The notes: a model not told the origin generated them from the letters alone. 43,728 bases of DNA from Bacteroidia bacterium (GCA_016212695.1 JACREX010000020.1:1-43728), one strand, 5' to 3'; shown: positions 24,794 to 34,923, counted from the first letter of the stretch. Program-made: numbers and translations.

Positions 24794-26884
24794 TTATTTA
24801 ATCTCCGAACCATTTCTGAAATCTTTTTCAGGCGACACAAAACACAACGAGCCATCGGCATTTTCGGCCATCAGGATCATGCCCTGCGATTTGATTCCTT
24901 TGATCTCCCTGGGTTGAAGATTTACCAAAATCACCACTCTTTTTCCGATGATCTCTTCGGGTTTGTAATATTCCGCTATTCCGGAAACTACCGTGCGTTT
25001 GTCTATTCCGGTATCAATAGTGAGCTTTAAAAGTTTCTTGGTTTTTGCCACTTTTTCTGCGGTTAGAATGACACCGACACGGATATCCATTTTTGAAAAA
25101 TCCTCATACGATACATCCGGTTTTTGTGGATTAGAGATAGCGCCAACAAGTTCATTCGTTTTTTTAGTAGCGAACAATTTATCTATTTGTGTTTTGATGG
25201 CTTCGTCTTCAATTTTATTGAAAAGCAGTTCGGGTTTATTCAGCAGATGCCCTTCTTTCAGCGGATTTACCTCTGCAGCCTGTTCCCAGCTTATCTTGTC
25301 TATGTTCAGGATATTCCTGAGTTTTTCTGCAGTGAACGGCAAAAACGGCTCAATCAGGGTTGAGAGATTTGCCGATATCTGAAGTGCTACATTTAATATT
25401 GTTTTCACTCGTTCAGGATCTCTTTCAAAAACTTTCCATGGCTCTGTATCCGCAAGGTATTTGTTTCCAAGCCGGGCAAGATCCATGGCTTCTTTCAATG
25501 CTTCGCGGAAACGGTAATTTTCGAGGCTGTGCTCGATATTTTTTTTGATCTTATTTGATTCCTCGTAAATGAGTTTTTCATAACTTGTTTCTTCCCTGAG
25601 TTCCGGAACTTCGCCGTTGAAATATTTATGCGTGAGAACCATGGCGCGGTTCACAAAATTGCCGAGAATAGCCACTAATTCGTTGTTGTTGCGAGCCTGG
25701 AAATCGGCCCATGTAAAATCATTGTCTTTTGTTTCCGGCGCATTGGCTGTGAGCGCATACCGCAGCACATCCTGCTTTCCCGGAAATTCGGCTAAGTATT
25801 CATGCAGCCACACAGCCCAGTTCCTGGATGTTGAAATCTTGTCTCCCTCGAGATTTAAAAATTCATTGGCAGGCACGTTATCCGGTAAAATATAGCTGCC
25901 CTCGGCTTTCAGCATCGTTGGAAAAATAATACAGTGAAAAACAATATTGTCTTTGCCAATAAAATGCACTAATCTGGTTTCTTTGTCTTTCCAGTATAAC
26001 TCCCAATTATCTGATTTGGGATTCCTGCCTGCCGGCAGGCAAGGTGGGATTTGGGATTTGGGATTTTCAAACAATTCTTTTGTAGCGGAAATATAACCGA
26101 TAGGCGCATCGAACCACACATATAAAACTTTTCCTTCGGCGTCATGAAGCGGAACCGGAACGCCCCAGTCAAGATCTCGGCTCACGGCGCGTGGTTGCAA
26201 TCCCTGATCTAACCATGATTTGCACTGGCCATACACATTCGTTTTCCATTCTTTATGTTCTTCAAGAATCCATTGGCGGAGCCAGTGTTCATAGTTGTCG
26301 AGAGGAAGAAACCAGTGCTTTGTTTCTTTCCGCACGGGCTTGCTTCCGCTTAATGTGGACTTCGGATTTATCAGGTCTGTAGCGCTCAGCGATGTACCGC
26401 ATTTTTCGCACTGGTCGCCATATGCATTCTCGTTCCCGCAATAAGGGCATATGCCCGTTATATACCGGTCTGCCAGAAATTGTTTTACTTCTTCATCGTA
26501 ATACTGTTCCGTGATTTTTTCAATAAAATCGCCCTTGTCATGCAGCTTTTTAAAAAATTCCGATGCGGTATCGTAATGAATTTTGTGAGTGGTGCGCGAA
26601 TAAATATCGAAAGAAATTCCGAAATTTTCAAAAGATTTTTTAATCATTTCGTGATAACGATCAACGATCTGCTGAGGAGAAACGCCTTCGGTTCTGGCCT
26701 TGATAGTGATGGGTACGCCATGCTCGTCAGAGCCCCCGATAAAAATAACATCCCGGCCTCTTAGCCTCAGGTAACGGCAGTAAATATCAGCGGGCACATA
26801 CACGCCGGCAAGGTGGCCGATATGTATCGGGCCGTTTGCATATGGAAGGGCAGAGGTAACCGTATAGCGTTTATAATTTTTCAT
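24794..26884 (-). CDS. metG: Methionyl-tRNA synthetase with a repeat-derived insertion
   Basis: 696 residues. It charges initiator and elongator tRNA-Met. Class I HIGH motif at 21-24 (PIHIGH), a zinc knuckle CPYCG...CEKCG (about 146-163), the KMSKS-like KISTS from Lys349, and a C-terminal tRNA-binding domain (about 590-696, MDIRVGVI...[10 protein letters not shown]...GMILMA). Residues 274-293 are an extra segment just before NWELYWKD that contains PPCLPAGR; it is the translated palindromic repeat at 26026-26044, flanked by a duplicated NPKS. It sits in a surface-exposed part of the catalytic domain and keeps the frame, so the enzyme is probably active. It has its own -7 element 50 nt upstream. 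Confidence 0.96.
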   Translation of the reverse strand: MKNYKRYTVTSALPYANGPIHIGHLAGVYVPADIYCRYLRLRGRDVIFIGGSDEHGVPITIKARTEGVSPQQIVDRYHEMIKKSFENFGISFDIYSRTTHKIHYDTASEFFKKLHDKGDFIEKITEQYYDEEVKQFLADRYITGICPYCGNENAYGDQCEKCGTSLSATDLINPKSTLSGSKPVRKETKHWFLPLDNYEHWLRQWILEEHKEWKTNVYGQCKSWLDQGLQPRAVSRDLDWGVPVPLHDAEGKVLYVWFDAPIGYISATKELFENPKSQIPPCLPAGRNPKSDNWELYWKDKETRLVHFIGKDNIVFHCIIFPTMLKAEGSYILPDNVPANEFLNLEGDKISTSRNWAVWLHEYLAEFPGKQDVLRYALTANAPETKDNDFTWADFQARNNNELVAILGNFVNRAMVLTHKYFNGEVPELREETSYEKLIYEESNKIKKNIEHSLENYRFREALKEAMDLARLGNKYLADTEPWKVFERDPERVKTILNVALQISANLSTLIEPFLPFTAEKLRNILNIDKISWEQAAEVNPLKEGHLLNKPELLFNKIEDEAIKTQIDKLFATKKTNELVGAISNPQKPDVSYEDFSKMDIRVGVILTAEKVAKTKKLLKLTIDTGIDKRTVVSGIAEYYKPEEIIGKRVVILVNLQPREIKGIKSQGMILMAENADGSLCFVSPEKDFRNGSEIK
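26026..26044. repeat. CCTGCCGGCAGG palindromic repeat, copy 3 (inside metG)
   Basis: The core is at 26028-26039. It is flanked by short repeats of GATTTGGGATT on both sides and translated in frame as CLPAG within MetG. Confidence 0.85.
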
Positions 26885-26934
26885 AACTTTATAATTATTG
26901 TATAAAAAATATCAGAGTCTAATTATTAATTTGG

Positions 26935-26942
26935 CAAATATA
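26935..26942 (-). promoter_or_regulatory. Promoter -7 element for metG
   Basis: CAAATATA on the + strand reads TATATTTG on the - strand, matching TAnnTTTG 50 nt before the ATG. Confidence 0.55.
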
Positions 26943-26991
26943 AAAATTAAAAACAAAACCGAATGCAGGCAATGCAGGTTTGCCCTTCACT

Positions 26992-29900
26992 ATGATAAAA
27001 CAGTATCTTATAAAAATTCTTGAAATATCCGGTCGCGGGGATGCGCGTGAAGAGAGCTACTATTCCGCATTGGAACAATTATTATCCGCTTTTTCGGAAA
27101 AACATCTGAAACGAAAATTTCACATTACCACGCTGCCAAAGAAAACCGAAGCGGGAAATCCCGATTTCAGGATATGGGACGGCGCCCAGTCCGTCACAGG
27201 CTACATAGAAGCGAAGGTGCCCGAAGTGAAAGACCTTGACCGTATCGAGCAAAGCGAACAGTTGAAACGATACAGGTTCACATTCCCGAATGTAATCCTG
27301 ACAAATTTTTTTGAGTTCCGTTTTTATCGCGACGGTTTATTGCAGGGCTCTGTTACTATTGCCCGGCCTTTTATTGTTAAAAAGTTAAAAACCGTTCCCC
27401 CGGTTGAAAACGAACGGAAATTTTTTGACCTGCTCGAAAAATTTTTCGCTTTTTCCGTGCCCGCCGTTACCACTGCAAAGCAGCTTGCAACAGAGCTTGC
27501 GAAGCGCACGAAATTCTTAAAAGACGAAGTGGTTGCCGAAGAATTAAAAGTTACAGAGAATACTGCAAACGAACTGCATAATTTTTACGGCGCATTCAGG
27601 CAAACCCTTATTTCGGGACTGAAGGCCGAAGAATTTGCCGACCTGTATTCGCAAACTGTTACTTACGGACTGTTTGCCGCACGCACCCATACGGACAACG
27701 GGTTTAACCGTAAATTGGCATATGATAAAATACCGCACACCATAGGGATTTTAAGAGATGTGTTCCGCTTTATTTCATTGGGTGACCTTTCACAGCAGAT
27801 GGAATGGACCATTGACGATATTGCCGAAGTGCTTGCAAAAACTGATGTGAAAAAAATATTAAAACAGTTTTACCACGATGGCAAAGGCAACGACCCCATC
27901 ATTCATTTTTATGAAACATTCCTTGCCGAATACGATCCCTCCACACGCGAAAAGCGTGGCGTTTACTACACTCCCGAACCTGTGGTTTCTTATATTGTAA
28001 ACTCGCTGAATATTTTATTGCGGGAAGTTTTTAAAAAGAACGAGGGATTTGGAAACTCCAATATCACAGTTTTAGACCCTTCCGGCGGGACGCTCACATT
28101 TATTGCAGAAGCCATTAAAGAAGGAATTCGTGAAAATTCGAGATATGGAAATTTAACACAGCCCTATATTAAAGAATATGTTCTTAATAATTTTTATGCG
28201 TTTGAGTTGATGATGGCGCCTTATGCAATCGGGCATTTGAAATTATCGTTTTTGTTGGAAGAATGGGGATATCCATTACAAAAAGACGAGCGGTTTAAAT
28301 TTTTTCTTACCAATACGCTCGAAATGGAAGACTTTGTTCAAACGCAGTTTCCGGGTATGTCGTCCATAGCCGAAGAATCAAGAATGGCGGGAATAGTAAA
28401 AAAGGACGAACATATTTTGGTGGTTTTAGGCAATCCTCCATATTCAGGCCATTCTTCAAATACAGGCGAATGGATTTCAAAAGAAATTAAAGCGTATTAT
28501 GAAGTTGACGGAAAACCGTTAGGAGAAAAAAATCCGAAATGGCTGCAAGACGATTATGTGAAATTTATCCGTTTTGCCCAATGGAAAATTGATCAGGCGG
28601 GCGAGGGAATGGTCGGATTTATCACGAATCACAGTTATCTTGATAATCCTACCTTCAGGGGCATGAGGCAATCTTTGATGAATTCCTTTAACGAAATTTA
28701 TATTCTTGATTTGCATGGCAGCAGCCTGAAAAAAGAAAAATGCCCCGACGGAAGTAAAGATGAAAATGTGTTTGACATTATGCAGGGTGTTTCCATAGTG
28801 ATAATGATAAAAAAGAAAAACGATACGTCGCATAAAATAAATCATGCAGGGCTTTGGGGACAACGGGAACAAAAATATAAATGGCTGGCAAATCACAATA
28901 TTAAAAATACAAAGTGGACAAGACTTGCTCCGAAAAGTGAATTTTATTTTTTTATACCGAGAAATGAGGAGTCGCTTGGAAAATATGAAAAGTATTGGAA
29001 AATTACCGATATTTTTCCTTTGAACAGTGTAGGAATAGTTACCTCAAGGGATAACTTTGTGATTGACTTTGACAAAGCGGCACTCAAGAGAAGAATCATG
29101 CAGTTCCGGGACAAAAAACTGCCCGATGAAATTATCCGGCAGACGTATGACCTGAAAGACAAAGCCAACTGGAAACTGCAAGATGCAAGAAAGGCGATTA
29201 TGAACGATGAGGAATGGGAAAAGGCTATTACTAAAATCCTCTATCGCCCGTTTGATGAACAATGGCTTTTCTACCACGATGCAGTTATAGAACGTTCCCG
29301 CAATGAAGTCATGCAGCACATGATTGCCGGAGAAAATTTAGGTTTAATTACTATCAGGCGATCAAGAAGCAGCGAGCCATGGAAATATGCTTTTATCACT
29401 GATGAACTTTCATCTGGTTCTACTGCTATTAGTTCATTAGATATAAATTATCATTTTCCGCTTTACTTATACAAAACTAAAGAAAAGAAAAAGCGAAGCG
29501 CAATCCAAAGCATGATGCTTTTTGAGCCTGAGGTTGACTATTTCGTTATAAAGCCCAATCTTAATGAGACACTTGTCAAAAGTCTTACTGCCGCATATAA
29601 AAAACAGACATCTTCAGAGGAAATATTTTATTATATCTACGCTGTCCTTTATTCAGACACCTATCGCACAAAATATGCTGAGTTTTTAAAAACAGATTTT
29701 CCCAGAATACCGTTCACGAAAAATTATAAACTTTTCAAAAAAATCAGCGGTATAGGAAATAAACTTGCCGACCTGCATCTTATGAAATCCGATGATTTGA
29801 TTGTCCATGATTACAGCCTTTCAGACAGTGGTGGCAACAAAGTTGAAAAAGTTCAATATGATGAAAAAATGCAGCAGGTTTATATCAATCCGAATCAATA

Positions 29901-30126
29901 TTTCCAGGTTGTCCCGATAGCTGTCTGGCAATACCGGATCGGCGGTTATCAGGTTTGCGAAAAATGGCTGAAAGACCGCAAAGACCGCACCCTGTCTCTT
30001 GAAGATGTAAAACATTATTGCAGAATATTGACCGCTGTTTCCAGAACCATAGAAATACAAAAACAAATTGACGCGGTTTACGAACAGGTGGAGAATGGTT
30101 TAATTGAGATTGATTGTAATCTGTAA
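26992..30126 (+). CDS. Single-chain restriction-modification enzyme, Type ISP-like, no helicase
   Basis: 1044 residues. An N-terminal PD-(D/E)xK nuclease is visible as PDFRIW with Asp58, then Glu73-Ala-Lys75 (YIEAK). The N6-adenine methyltransferase core follows: EKRGVYYTPEPVV, motif I DPSGGTLTF (Asp362, unusual for the common DPACGSG) and motif IV NPPY (481-484). A long target-recognition region ends in the Type ISP C-terminal domain (VWQYRIGGYQVCEKWLKDRK). True Type ISP enzymes carry a helicase between nuclease and methyltransferase and have about 1,500 or more residues; this lacks one, so it probably cuts like a Type IIG/IIL enzyme. The ATG at 26992 is preferred to a TTG at 26980. It stands alone between divergent metG and the LD-carboxypeptidase gene. 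Confidence 0.88.
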   Translation: MIKQYLIKILEISGRGDAREESYYSALEQLLSAFSEKHLKRKFHITTLPKKTEAGNPDFRIWDGAQSVTGYIEAKVPEVKDLDRIEQSEQLKRYRFTFPNVILTNFFEFRFYRDGLLQGSVTIARPFIVKKLKTVPPVENERKFFDLLEKFFAFSVPAVTTAKQLATELAKRTKFLKDEVVAEELKVTENTANELHNFYGAFRQTLISGLKAEEFADLYSQTVTYGLFAARTHTDNGFNRKLAYDKIPHTIGILRDVFRFISLGDLSQQMEWTIDDIAEVLAKTDVKKILKQFYHDGKGNDPIIHFYETFLAEYDPSTREKRGVYYTPEPVVSYIVNSLNILLREVFKKNEGFGNSNITVLDPSGGTLTFIAEAIKEGIRENSRYGNLTQPYIKEYVLNNFYAFELMMAPYAIGHLKLSFLLEEWGYPLQKDERFKFFLTNTLEMEDFVQTQFPGMSSIAEESRMAGIVKKDEHILVVLGNPPYSGHSSNTGEWISKEIKAYYEVDGKPLGEKNPKWLQDDYVKFIRFAQWKIDQAGEGMVGFITNHSYLDNPTFRGMRQSLMNSFNEIYILDLHGSSLKKEKCPDGSKDENVFDIMQGVSIVIMIKKKNDTSHKINHAGLWGQREQKYKWLANHNIKNTKWTRLAPKSEFYFFIPRNEESLGKYEKYWKITDIFPLNSVGIVTSRDNFVIDFDKAALKRRIMQFRDKKLPDEIIRQTYDLKDKANWKLQDARKAIMNDEEWEKAITKILYRPFDEQWLFYHDAVIERSRNEVMQHMIAGENLGLITIRRSRSSEPWKYAFITDELSSGSTAISSLDINYHFPLYLYKTKEKKKRSAIQSMMLFEPEVDYFVIKPNLNETLVKSLTAAYKKQTSSEEIFYYIYAVLYSDTYRTKYAEFLKTDFPRIPFTKNYKLFKKISGIGNKLADLHLMKSDDLIVHDYSLSDSGGNKVEKVQYDEKMQQVYINPNQYFQVVPIAVWQYRIGGYQVCEKWLKDRKDRTLSLEDVKHYCRILTAVSRTIEIQKQIDAVYEQVENGLIEIDCNL

Positions 30127-30136
30127 TTTTATTATT

Positions 30137-31039
30137 GTGATCGTACCTCCCTACTTAAAAAAAGGCGACAAAATCGGGATTGTTGCAACAGCCCGGAAAA
30201 TAACCGAAGCAGAAGTAATGCCCGCCGTAGAAAAATTAAAAGAATGGGGTCTTGAGCCTGTGCCAGGGAAAAATATTTTTAAAGAATCCAACCAGTTTGC
30301 AGGGACAGATGATGAACGAGCTTCCGATTTCCAGGAGATGCTCGACGATTATTCCGTCAGGGCGATTTTATGCTCACGCGGCGGATATGGAACCGTGAGG
30401 ATCATAGACAAACTTAATTTCGACAACTATAAAAAGATTCCAAAGTGGCTTATCGGGTATAGCGATGTAACCGTGCTGCATTCTTATTTTAACAAGATAT
30501 TGAGTTGCGAAACCATCCATGCCACCATGCCCTTGAATTTCCCTTCCGACGGAGTGGATAATGATTCACTGCTCACGCTGAAAAAAGTACTTTTTGGTGA
30601 ACTGACAGAATATAAAATAGAACACGATGTATTTAACAGGTCGGGTGAAGCCATGGGAAAATTAGTGGGTGGAAACCTGTCTATCATTTACAGCCTGAGA
30701 GGGACATTTATTGATGTGGATACATTCGGGAAAATTTTATTCATCGAAGATGTTGACGAATATCTTTATCACATAGACCGCATGATGATGAACCTTAAAA
30801 TTTGCGGCAAGCTCAGCGGCTTGAAAGCGCTTATTGTCGGCGGCTTTATAGATATGAAAGACAACGCTGTGCCTTACGGGAAAACCGCTTATGAGATCAT
30901 TTCTGATGCAGTGAAAGAATACAATTACCCGGTATGCTTTGGATTTCCATCAGGTCACATACAACCAAATAATGCGATTATTCTTGGCAGAGAAGTAACG
31001 CTGAAAGTTACCGGAAAATGTTCCGTTTTAAGTTTTTAA
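30137..31039 (+). CDS. LD-carboxypeptidase (peptidase S66)
   Basis: About 300 residues. It trims the terminal D-alanine from tetrapeptides during peptidoglycan recycling in the cytoplasm. Conserved blocks are PPYLKKGDKIGIVATA, CSRGGYGTVRI, nucleophile Ser109 in LIGYSDVTVLH, FIEDVDEYLYHIDRM with the catalytic Glu, and FGFPSGHIQPN with the catalytic His. I prefer the GTG at 30137; the TTG-type start at 30104 would overlap the restriction enzyme and add a hydrophobic stretch not found in the family. It follows the restriction enzyme by 10 nt. Confidence 0.92.
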   Translation: MIVPPYLKKGDKIGIVATARKITEAEVMPAVEKLKEWGLEPVPGKNIFKESNQFAGTDDERASDFQEMLDDYSVRAILCSRGGYGTVRIIDKLNFDNYKKIPKWLIGYSDVTVLHSYFNKILSCETIHATMPLNFPSDGVDNDSLLTLKKVLFGELTEYKIEHDVFNRSGEAMGKLVGGNLSIIYSLRGTFIDVDTFGKILFIEDVDEYLYHIDRMMMNLKICGKLSGLKALIVGGFIDMKDNAVPYGKTAYEIISDAVKEYNYPVCFGFPSGHIQPNNAIILGREVTLKVTGKCSVLSF

Positions 31040-31129
31040 TCCGGACACTGAGCCCTGAGATGAACATTGAGCGCTGAGCTTGTCGAAGTGTCGAAATGTG
31101 TCGAAGGGTCGAAGGGTCCGAATTAAAAA
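31033..31129. terminator. Shared terminator hairpin split by GTCGAA repeats
   Basis: TTTTTAATCCGGACAC (31033-31048) and GGGTCCGAATTAAAAA (31114-31129) are complementary at 14 of 16 positions. They lie between convergent stops (31039 and 31131). The 65-nt loop holds three CTGAG words and four GTCGAA words (31082, 31090, 31100, 31109), so a repeat appears to have entered the loop of a bidirectional terminator. Confidence 0.55.
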
Positions 31130-31130
31130 T

Positions 31131-32924
31131 CTAAAGCTGTATCAGCAGCACTTCTTTTTTCCCTCCGCGCAGCACTTCCACGATAACGGTTTTTCCATGT
31201 TCAAGTTTTGCAAGGCGGAACATATAATCATAAATGTTTGTTACTTTCTGTCCGTCCATCGCTATGATGATATCGCCTTTTTTCATGCCGCCCTTTTCAG
31301 CGGGCCCGTCTTTCTTAACGCCGTCAACACCCAGCCCGTCTTTGGTTGTTCCCGCCACATCGGGAATAATGCCCAGCGTAACTTTAAACCGCCGCCCGAA
31401 TCTGGTTTTATTTTTAGAGCCCGCTTCTTTAAATGTCAGCGGTTTTTCTGAACCCGCCACATCGGTAATAATATCACAGGCATAATCGAATATCGCTTTT
31501 TCGCTTATTAAATCTAACTTTTCAACGTCGTCAAACGGAGTGTGGTAATCTTCGTGGGCGCCGGTAGTGAAAAATAAAACCGGAATATTTTCCGAATAGA
31601 ATGCAGCATGATCCGACGGGCCATATCCGTCAGGTGTAAAATTGATTTCAAAAGAGCGGTTTTTAGAATATTTATTCAGGAGGCTATCCCACTCTGAGGC
31701 CGTTCCCGTGCCGCTTACAGAAAGCGCCTTCCTGTCTTTTTTCAGCCTGCCTACCATATCGAAATTAAACATGGCCTTGATCTGTTTTTTATCAACGGGC
31801 GGGTTCTTGACAAATTCCTTTGAGCCCAGCATTCCCATTTCTTCTCCTGCAAATGCAACAAAGATCACACTGCGTTTCAGGATATTTTTATTAGCCATAA
31901 GTTTCCCTGCAAGTTCAATGACCGCTGCAACTCCAGAGGCATTGTCATCGGCACCGTTATGAATCGCCACTGTATCCGGGTTGCGGGAACCGGAACCTTT
32001 TCCACCCATTCCTAAGTGATCGAAATGCCCGCCGATTACGATATATTCATTTTTCAGTTCAGGGTCGCTTCCTTCAAGCATTGCCACCACATTCTGCGTC
32101 GTTACTTTTGATTGTAATACTTCTGCCGTTGCCGAAATCTCAACCGGTATTTCAAATGAATCAGCGGTTTTTGATGTGTTTATTTTCTTTTCAATTTCCT
32201 CAACGTTGCGGTTGGTTTTGCCCAGAAGCATATTGGCAACAGACCGCTTAATATTTATTACTATTATTCCCGCATCAGAAAGCGTTTTGTCAAAATACAA
32301 GGGAACAATTTTATCGTCTTTTTCCTGGCTTTTCCCGGTGATAAAAATAACGCCAGCCGCTCCTTTATCTCTTGCCGTCATTACCTTGTAGCGCTCCTGG
32401 CTGTATTCAAGAAACGGGCTGTTCATGTTGTCCATATCCGGATCGCCCCGCAGGATCATCACCCATTTATTTTTTACATCAACCGTTTTATAATCGTTCC
32501 ATTTTATACTGTCTGTATTTATATCAAAACCATAGCCTGCAAAAACCATTTTGGCGGTTACTGATCCGTTTTTTGTAAATGAAAACGGTATAAAATCTTC
32601 CTGCATTTTCCCTTCAAAACTTTCGAATTTCAAAGAATTATTTTTCCCAGCCTCAACATCCGTAACCGCTTCAAAATATTGAAAACCGCTGTTACCTAAA
32701 AGTTTTAATCCGGTCTCTGCGAACAAGTCTTTAATATAGATAGCTGCCTGTTTATCTTCTGCAGTACCGGTTTTACGACCTCTCATATTATCGGAAGCGA
32801 GATATGAAATAAATTCTTTGAGTTCTTCAGCGGTTATTTCGGGGTTGTGCTTTTTATTTTGCGCAGATAAAACCGCTGCATAGAAAATAAAAATTAAAAC
32901 AAACAGGGTTCTTGTAAGGTTCAT
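31131..32924 (-). CDS. M28 family metallopeptidase with PA and PDZ domains
   Basis: 597 residues, exported (signal peptide MNLTRTLFVLIFIFYAAVLSAQ). Likely a periplasmic or surface zinc aminopeptidase. A PA insert is seen at about 130-255 (GAAGVIFITG), then the M28 core: GGHFDHLG, NGADDNASGVA, FAGEEMGMLGS, DMVGRL and HEDYHTPFDD hold the two-zinc ligands and the catalytic Glu. A C-terminal PDZ domain (about 510-597, GPAEKGGMKKGDIIIAMDG) may bind substrate tails or partner proteins. It starts 20 nt after the acetyltransferase stop on the same strand. Confidence 0.94.
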   Translation of the reverse strand: MNLTRTLFVLIFIFYAAVLSAQNKKHNPEITAEELKEFISYLASDNMRGRKTGTAEDKQAAIYIKDLFAETGLKLLGNSGFQYFEAVTDVEAGKNNSLKFESFEGKMQEDFIPFSFTKNGSVTAKMVFAGYGFDINTDSIKWNDYKTVDVKNKWVMILRGDPDMDNMNSPFLEYSQERYKVMTARDKGAAGVIFITGKSQEKDDKIVPLYFDKTLSDAGIIVINIKRSVANMLLGKTNRNVEEIEKKINTSKTADSFEIPVEISATAEVLQSKVTTQNVVAMLEGSDPELKNEYIVIGGHFDHLGMGGKGSGSRNPDTVAIHNGADDNASGVAAVIELAGKLMANKNILKRSVIFVAFAGEEMGMLGSKEFVKNPPVDKKQIKAMFNFDMVGRLKKDRKALSVSGTGTASEWDSLLNKYSKNRSFEINFTPDGYGPSDHAAFYSENIPVLFFTTGAHEDYHTPFDDVEKLDLISEKAIFDYACDIITDVAGSEKPLTFKEAGSKNKTRFGRRFKVTLGIIPDVAGTTKDGLGVDGVKKDGPAEKGGMKKGDIIIAMDGQKVTNIYDYMFRLAKLEHGKTVIVEVLRGGKKEVLLIQL

Positions 32925-32944
32925 AACAACAGGATTGGATCAAT

Positions 32945-33400
32945 TTATATTTTAGTATGTTCCCGGACAATGTAAACATCATAATCTCCAAGGTATTTGA
33001 ATCCTGTCCGCTGATATAAATTGATAGCCTTGAAATTATCTTTATGCACTTCGAGTTTGGTCTGCAATCCTTTTTCTTTTGCAAATTTCAGCGACTCCTT
33101 CATAAGAAGTTTTGAAAGCCCTTTTCCCTGGTAGTCGGGCAAAATCCCGAAATGATGAAGGTATAAACGGCGGGCATCGTTTGTGAGCCATGATGTGCCG
33201 ATGATAATTTTTCTGGCGGTTTCTTCCATTACAAGAAGCCTGCCCCCGCTTTGAATGCTTCGCGCGATCACTTTTTCATCATCGCCGCGGTGCTTGCCTC
33301 CCATCCCTGTCTGGACCCACAATTCAAGCACTCCCGGAAAATCCTCGTTTGTGAAATCGCGGATGATTATACATTTATTCTTATATTTTTTTATTGCCAT
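32945..33400 (-). CDS. GNAT-family N-acetyltransferase
   Basis: 151 residues. It transfers an acetyl group from acetyl-CoA to an unknown amine. Motif A is LYLHHFGILPDYQGKGLSKL, with the Q-G-K-G CoA-binding turn, and the C-terminal block is LEVHKDNFKAINLYQRTGF. The N-terminus is basic (MAIKKYKNKCIIIRDF). It lies just upstream of the M28 peptidase gene, 20 nt apart, so they may be co-transcribed. Confidence 0.88.
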   Translation of the reverse strand: MAIKKYKNKCIIIRDFTNEDFPGVLELWVQTGMGGKHRGDDEKVIARSIQSGGRLLVMEETARKIIIGTSWLTNDARRLYLHHFGILPDYQGKGLSKLLMKESLKFAKEKGLQTKLEVHKDNFKAINLYQRTGFKYLGDYDVYIVREHTKI

Positions 33401-33485
33401 ATTTTATATAATTTTTACTTCAACAGATAATAAAAACTTAGAATATTGCGGTAATAGTTGGTTTTAAAAAAATTGGAAAAACGGG

Positions 33486-34829
33486 TCAAATCCCTGTGTA
33501 ATTTTCAGGAGTGATTTTCCGCAATTCGTTTTTCAGCGCTTCGGTTATTTGCAGTTCATTAATAAATTCCAGCAATGATTCTTTATCAACCGGTTTGTTT
33601 GTGCGGGTCAGTTTTTTTAAGGCCTCATACGGATTCGGATAACCTTCTCTGCGTAAAATAGTCTGTATTGCTTCAGCTATCACAGCCTGGTTTTTTTCAA
33701 GGTCTGCTTTTATAGCAGCTTCATGGATGATAATTCTATTTAGCCCTTTCAACAGGGATTTCATCGCTATGACCGTGTGGGCGATAGGTACGCCTACATT
33801 CCTGAGTACCGTAGAATCCGTGAGGTCTCTCTGCAACCTGGAAACGGGAAGTTTGGCTGAAAGGTGTTCGAATATTGCATTGGCCATACCGAGGTTTCCT
33901 TCGGAATTTTCAAAATCTATGGGATTCACTTTATGCGGCATAGCGGAGGATCCCACTTCGTCTTTTTCAATTCTCTGCTTGAAATAATCCATGGATATGT
34001 ATGCCCAGAAATCCCTGTCTAAATCTATCAGGATTGTATTGATGCGTTTCAGGTTGTCGAACAATGCGGCAAGATTATCATAATGCTCTATCTGCGTTGT
34101 TGTCTGCGAACGGTTTAATCCCAGTATGTCATTCACAAATGTATTTCCGAAATTTACCCAGTCAATTTCCGGATATGCCACATGATGCGCATTAAAATTT
34201 CCGGTAGCTCCGCCGAATTTTGCAGAATAAGGAATTTGCTTCAACATGGCAACTTGTTTTTCTAACCGCTCTTCAAAAACTTTGATCTCTTTTCCCAGCC
34301 GGGTTGGCGAGGCAGGTTGTCCGTGAGTTCTTGCAAGCATAGGCACTTCCTCCCATTGTTTAGCCATGCTTTTCAGCGCATTGATAACCTGGGCAAGCAG
34401 CGGGTTGTATATTTTTGAAACAGCGGTTTTTAATGAATACGGAATCGCCGTGTTATTTATATCCTGTGATGTCAGGCCAAAATGAATAAATTCTTTGAAG
34501 TCTCTTAGTTCCAGTTCATCGAATTTTTCCCGGATATAGTATTCAGCCGCTTTTACGTCGTGATTCGTTGTGCGTTCTATTTCTTTTACGTGCAATGCAT
34601 CTTCTGCGGTGAAGCTCGCATAAAGTTCCTTCAGCGCAATGAATTTTTTGGAATCAAATGTCTTCAATTGCGGTAAAGGAAGCTTGCAAAGACAAATAAA
34701 ATATTCTATTTCCACCATGATCCGGAAACGTATCAATGCATATTCTGAAAAAAATTCGTTCAGCTCCGAAACCTGCTTTTTATACCTTCCGTCAACGGGA
34801 GAAATGGCTAATAAATTTTCTTTACTCAT
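33486..34829 (-). CDS. purB: Adenylosuccinate lyase
   Basis: 447 residues from the ATG at 34829 (MSKENLLAISPVDGRYK). The frame is open upstream, but the extra 27 residues are not family-like. It performs two eliminations in purine synthesis (SAICAR to AICAR, adenylosuccinate to AMP). Seen: the signature SSAMPHKVNPIDFENSEGN, THGQPASPT and FGGATGNFNAHH with the catalytic His, and the C-terminal ITPENYTG. The enzyme is of the E. coli PurB type. It is transcribed alone, divergent from the membrane protein gene. Confidence 0.96.
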   Translation of the reverse strand: MSKENLLAISPVDGRYKKQVSELNEFFSEYALIRFRIMVEIEYFICLCKLPLPQLKTFDSKKFIALKELYASFTAEDALHVKEIERTTNHDVKAAEYYIREKFDELELRDFKEFIHFGLTSQDINNTAIPYSLKTAVSKIYNPLLAQVINALKSMAKQWEEVPMLARTHGQPASPTRLGKEIKVFEERLEKQVAMLKQIPYSAKFGGATGNFNAHHVAYPEIDWVNFGNTFVNDILGLNRSQTTTQIEHYDNLAALFDNLKRINTILIDLDRDFWAYISMDYFKQRIEKDEVGSSAMPHKVNPIDFENSEGNLGMANAIFEHLSAKLPVSRLQRDLTDSTVLRNVGVPIAHTVIAMKSLLKGLNRIIIHEAAIKADLEKNQAVIAEAIQTILRREGYPNPYEALKKLTRTNKPVDKESLLEFINELQITEALKNELRKITPENYTGI

Positions 34830-34923
34830 AATTATATGATGAATTATGTCTTGAAAACATGCGTTATAAACTGCTAATTTAAGAAAATTGTATAAAAAAT
34901 AAATCTGCATACAAAAAATAATC

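Noticed and set aside
24716-25030. Open frame containing SIPAGRQGMPVH near the end of metG
   Set aside because: It is mostly antisense to metG and begins in the palindromic repeat. No family resemblance.
30104-30136. Upstream start of the LD-carboxypeptidase inside the restriction enzyme gene
   Set aside because: It would add a hydrophobic stretch foreign to the family; the GTG at 30137 gives the normal PPYLKKGD start.
34830-34910. 27-codon N-terminal extension of purB
   Set aside because: Not homologous to the family; the MSKENLLAISPVDGRY start fits PurB.
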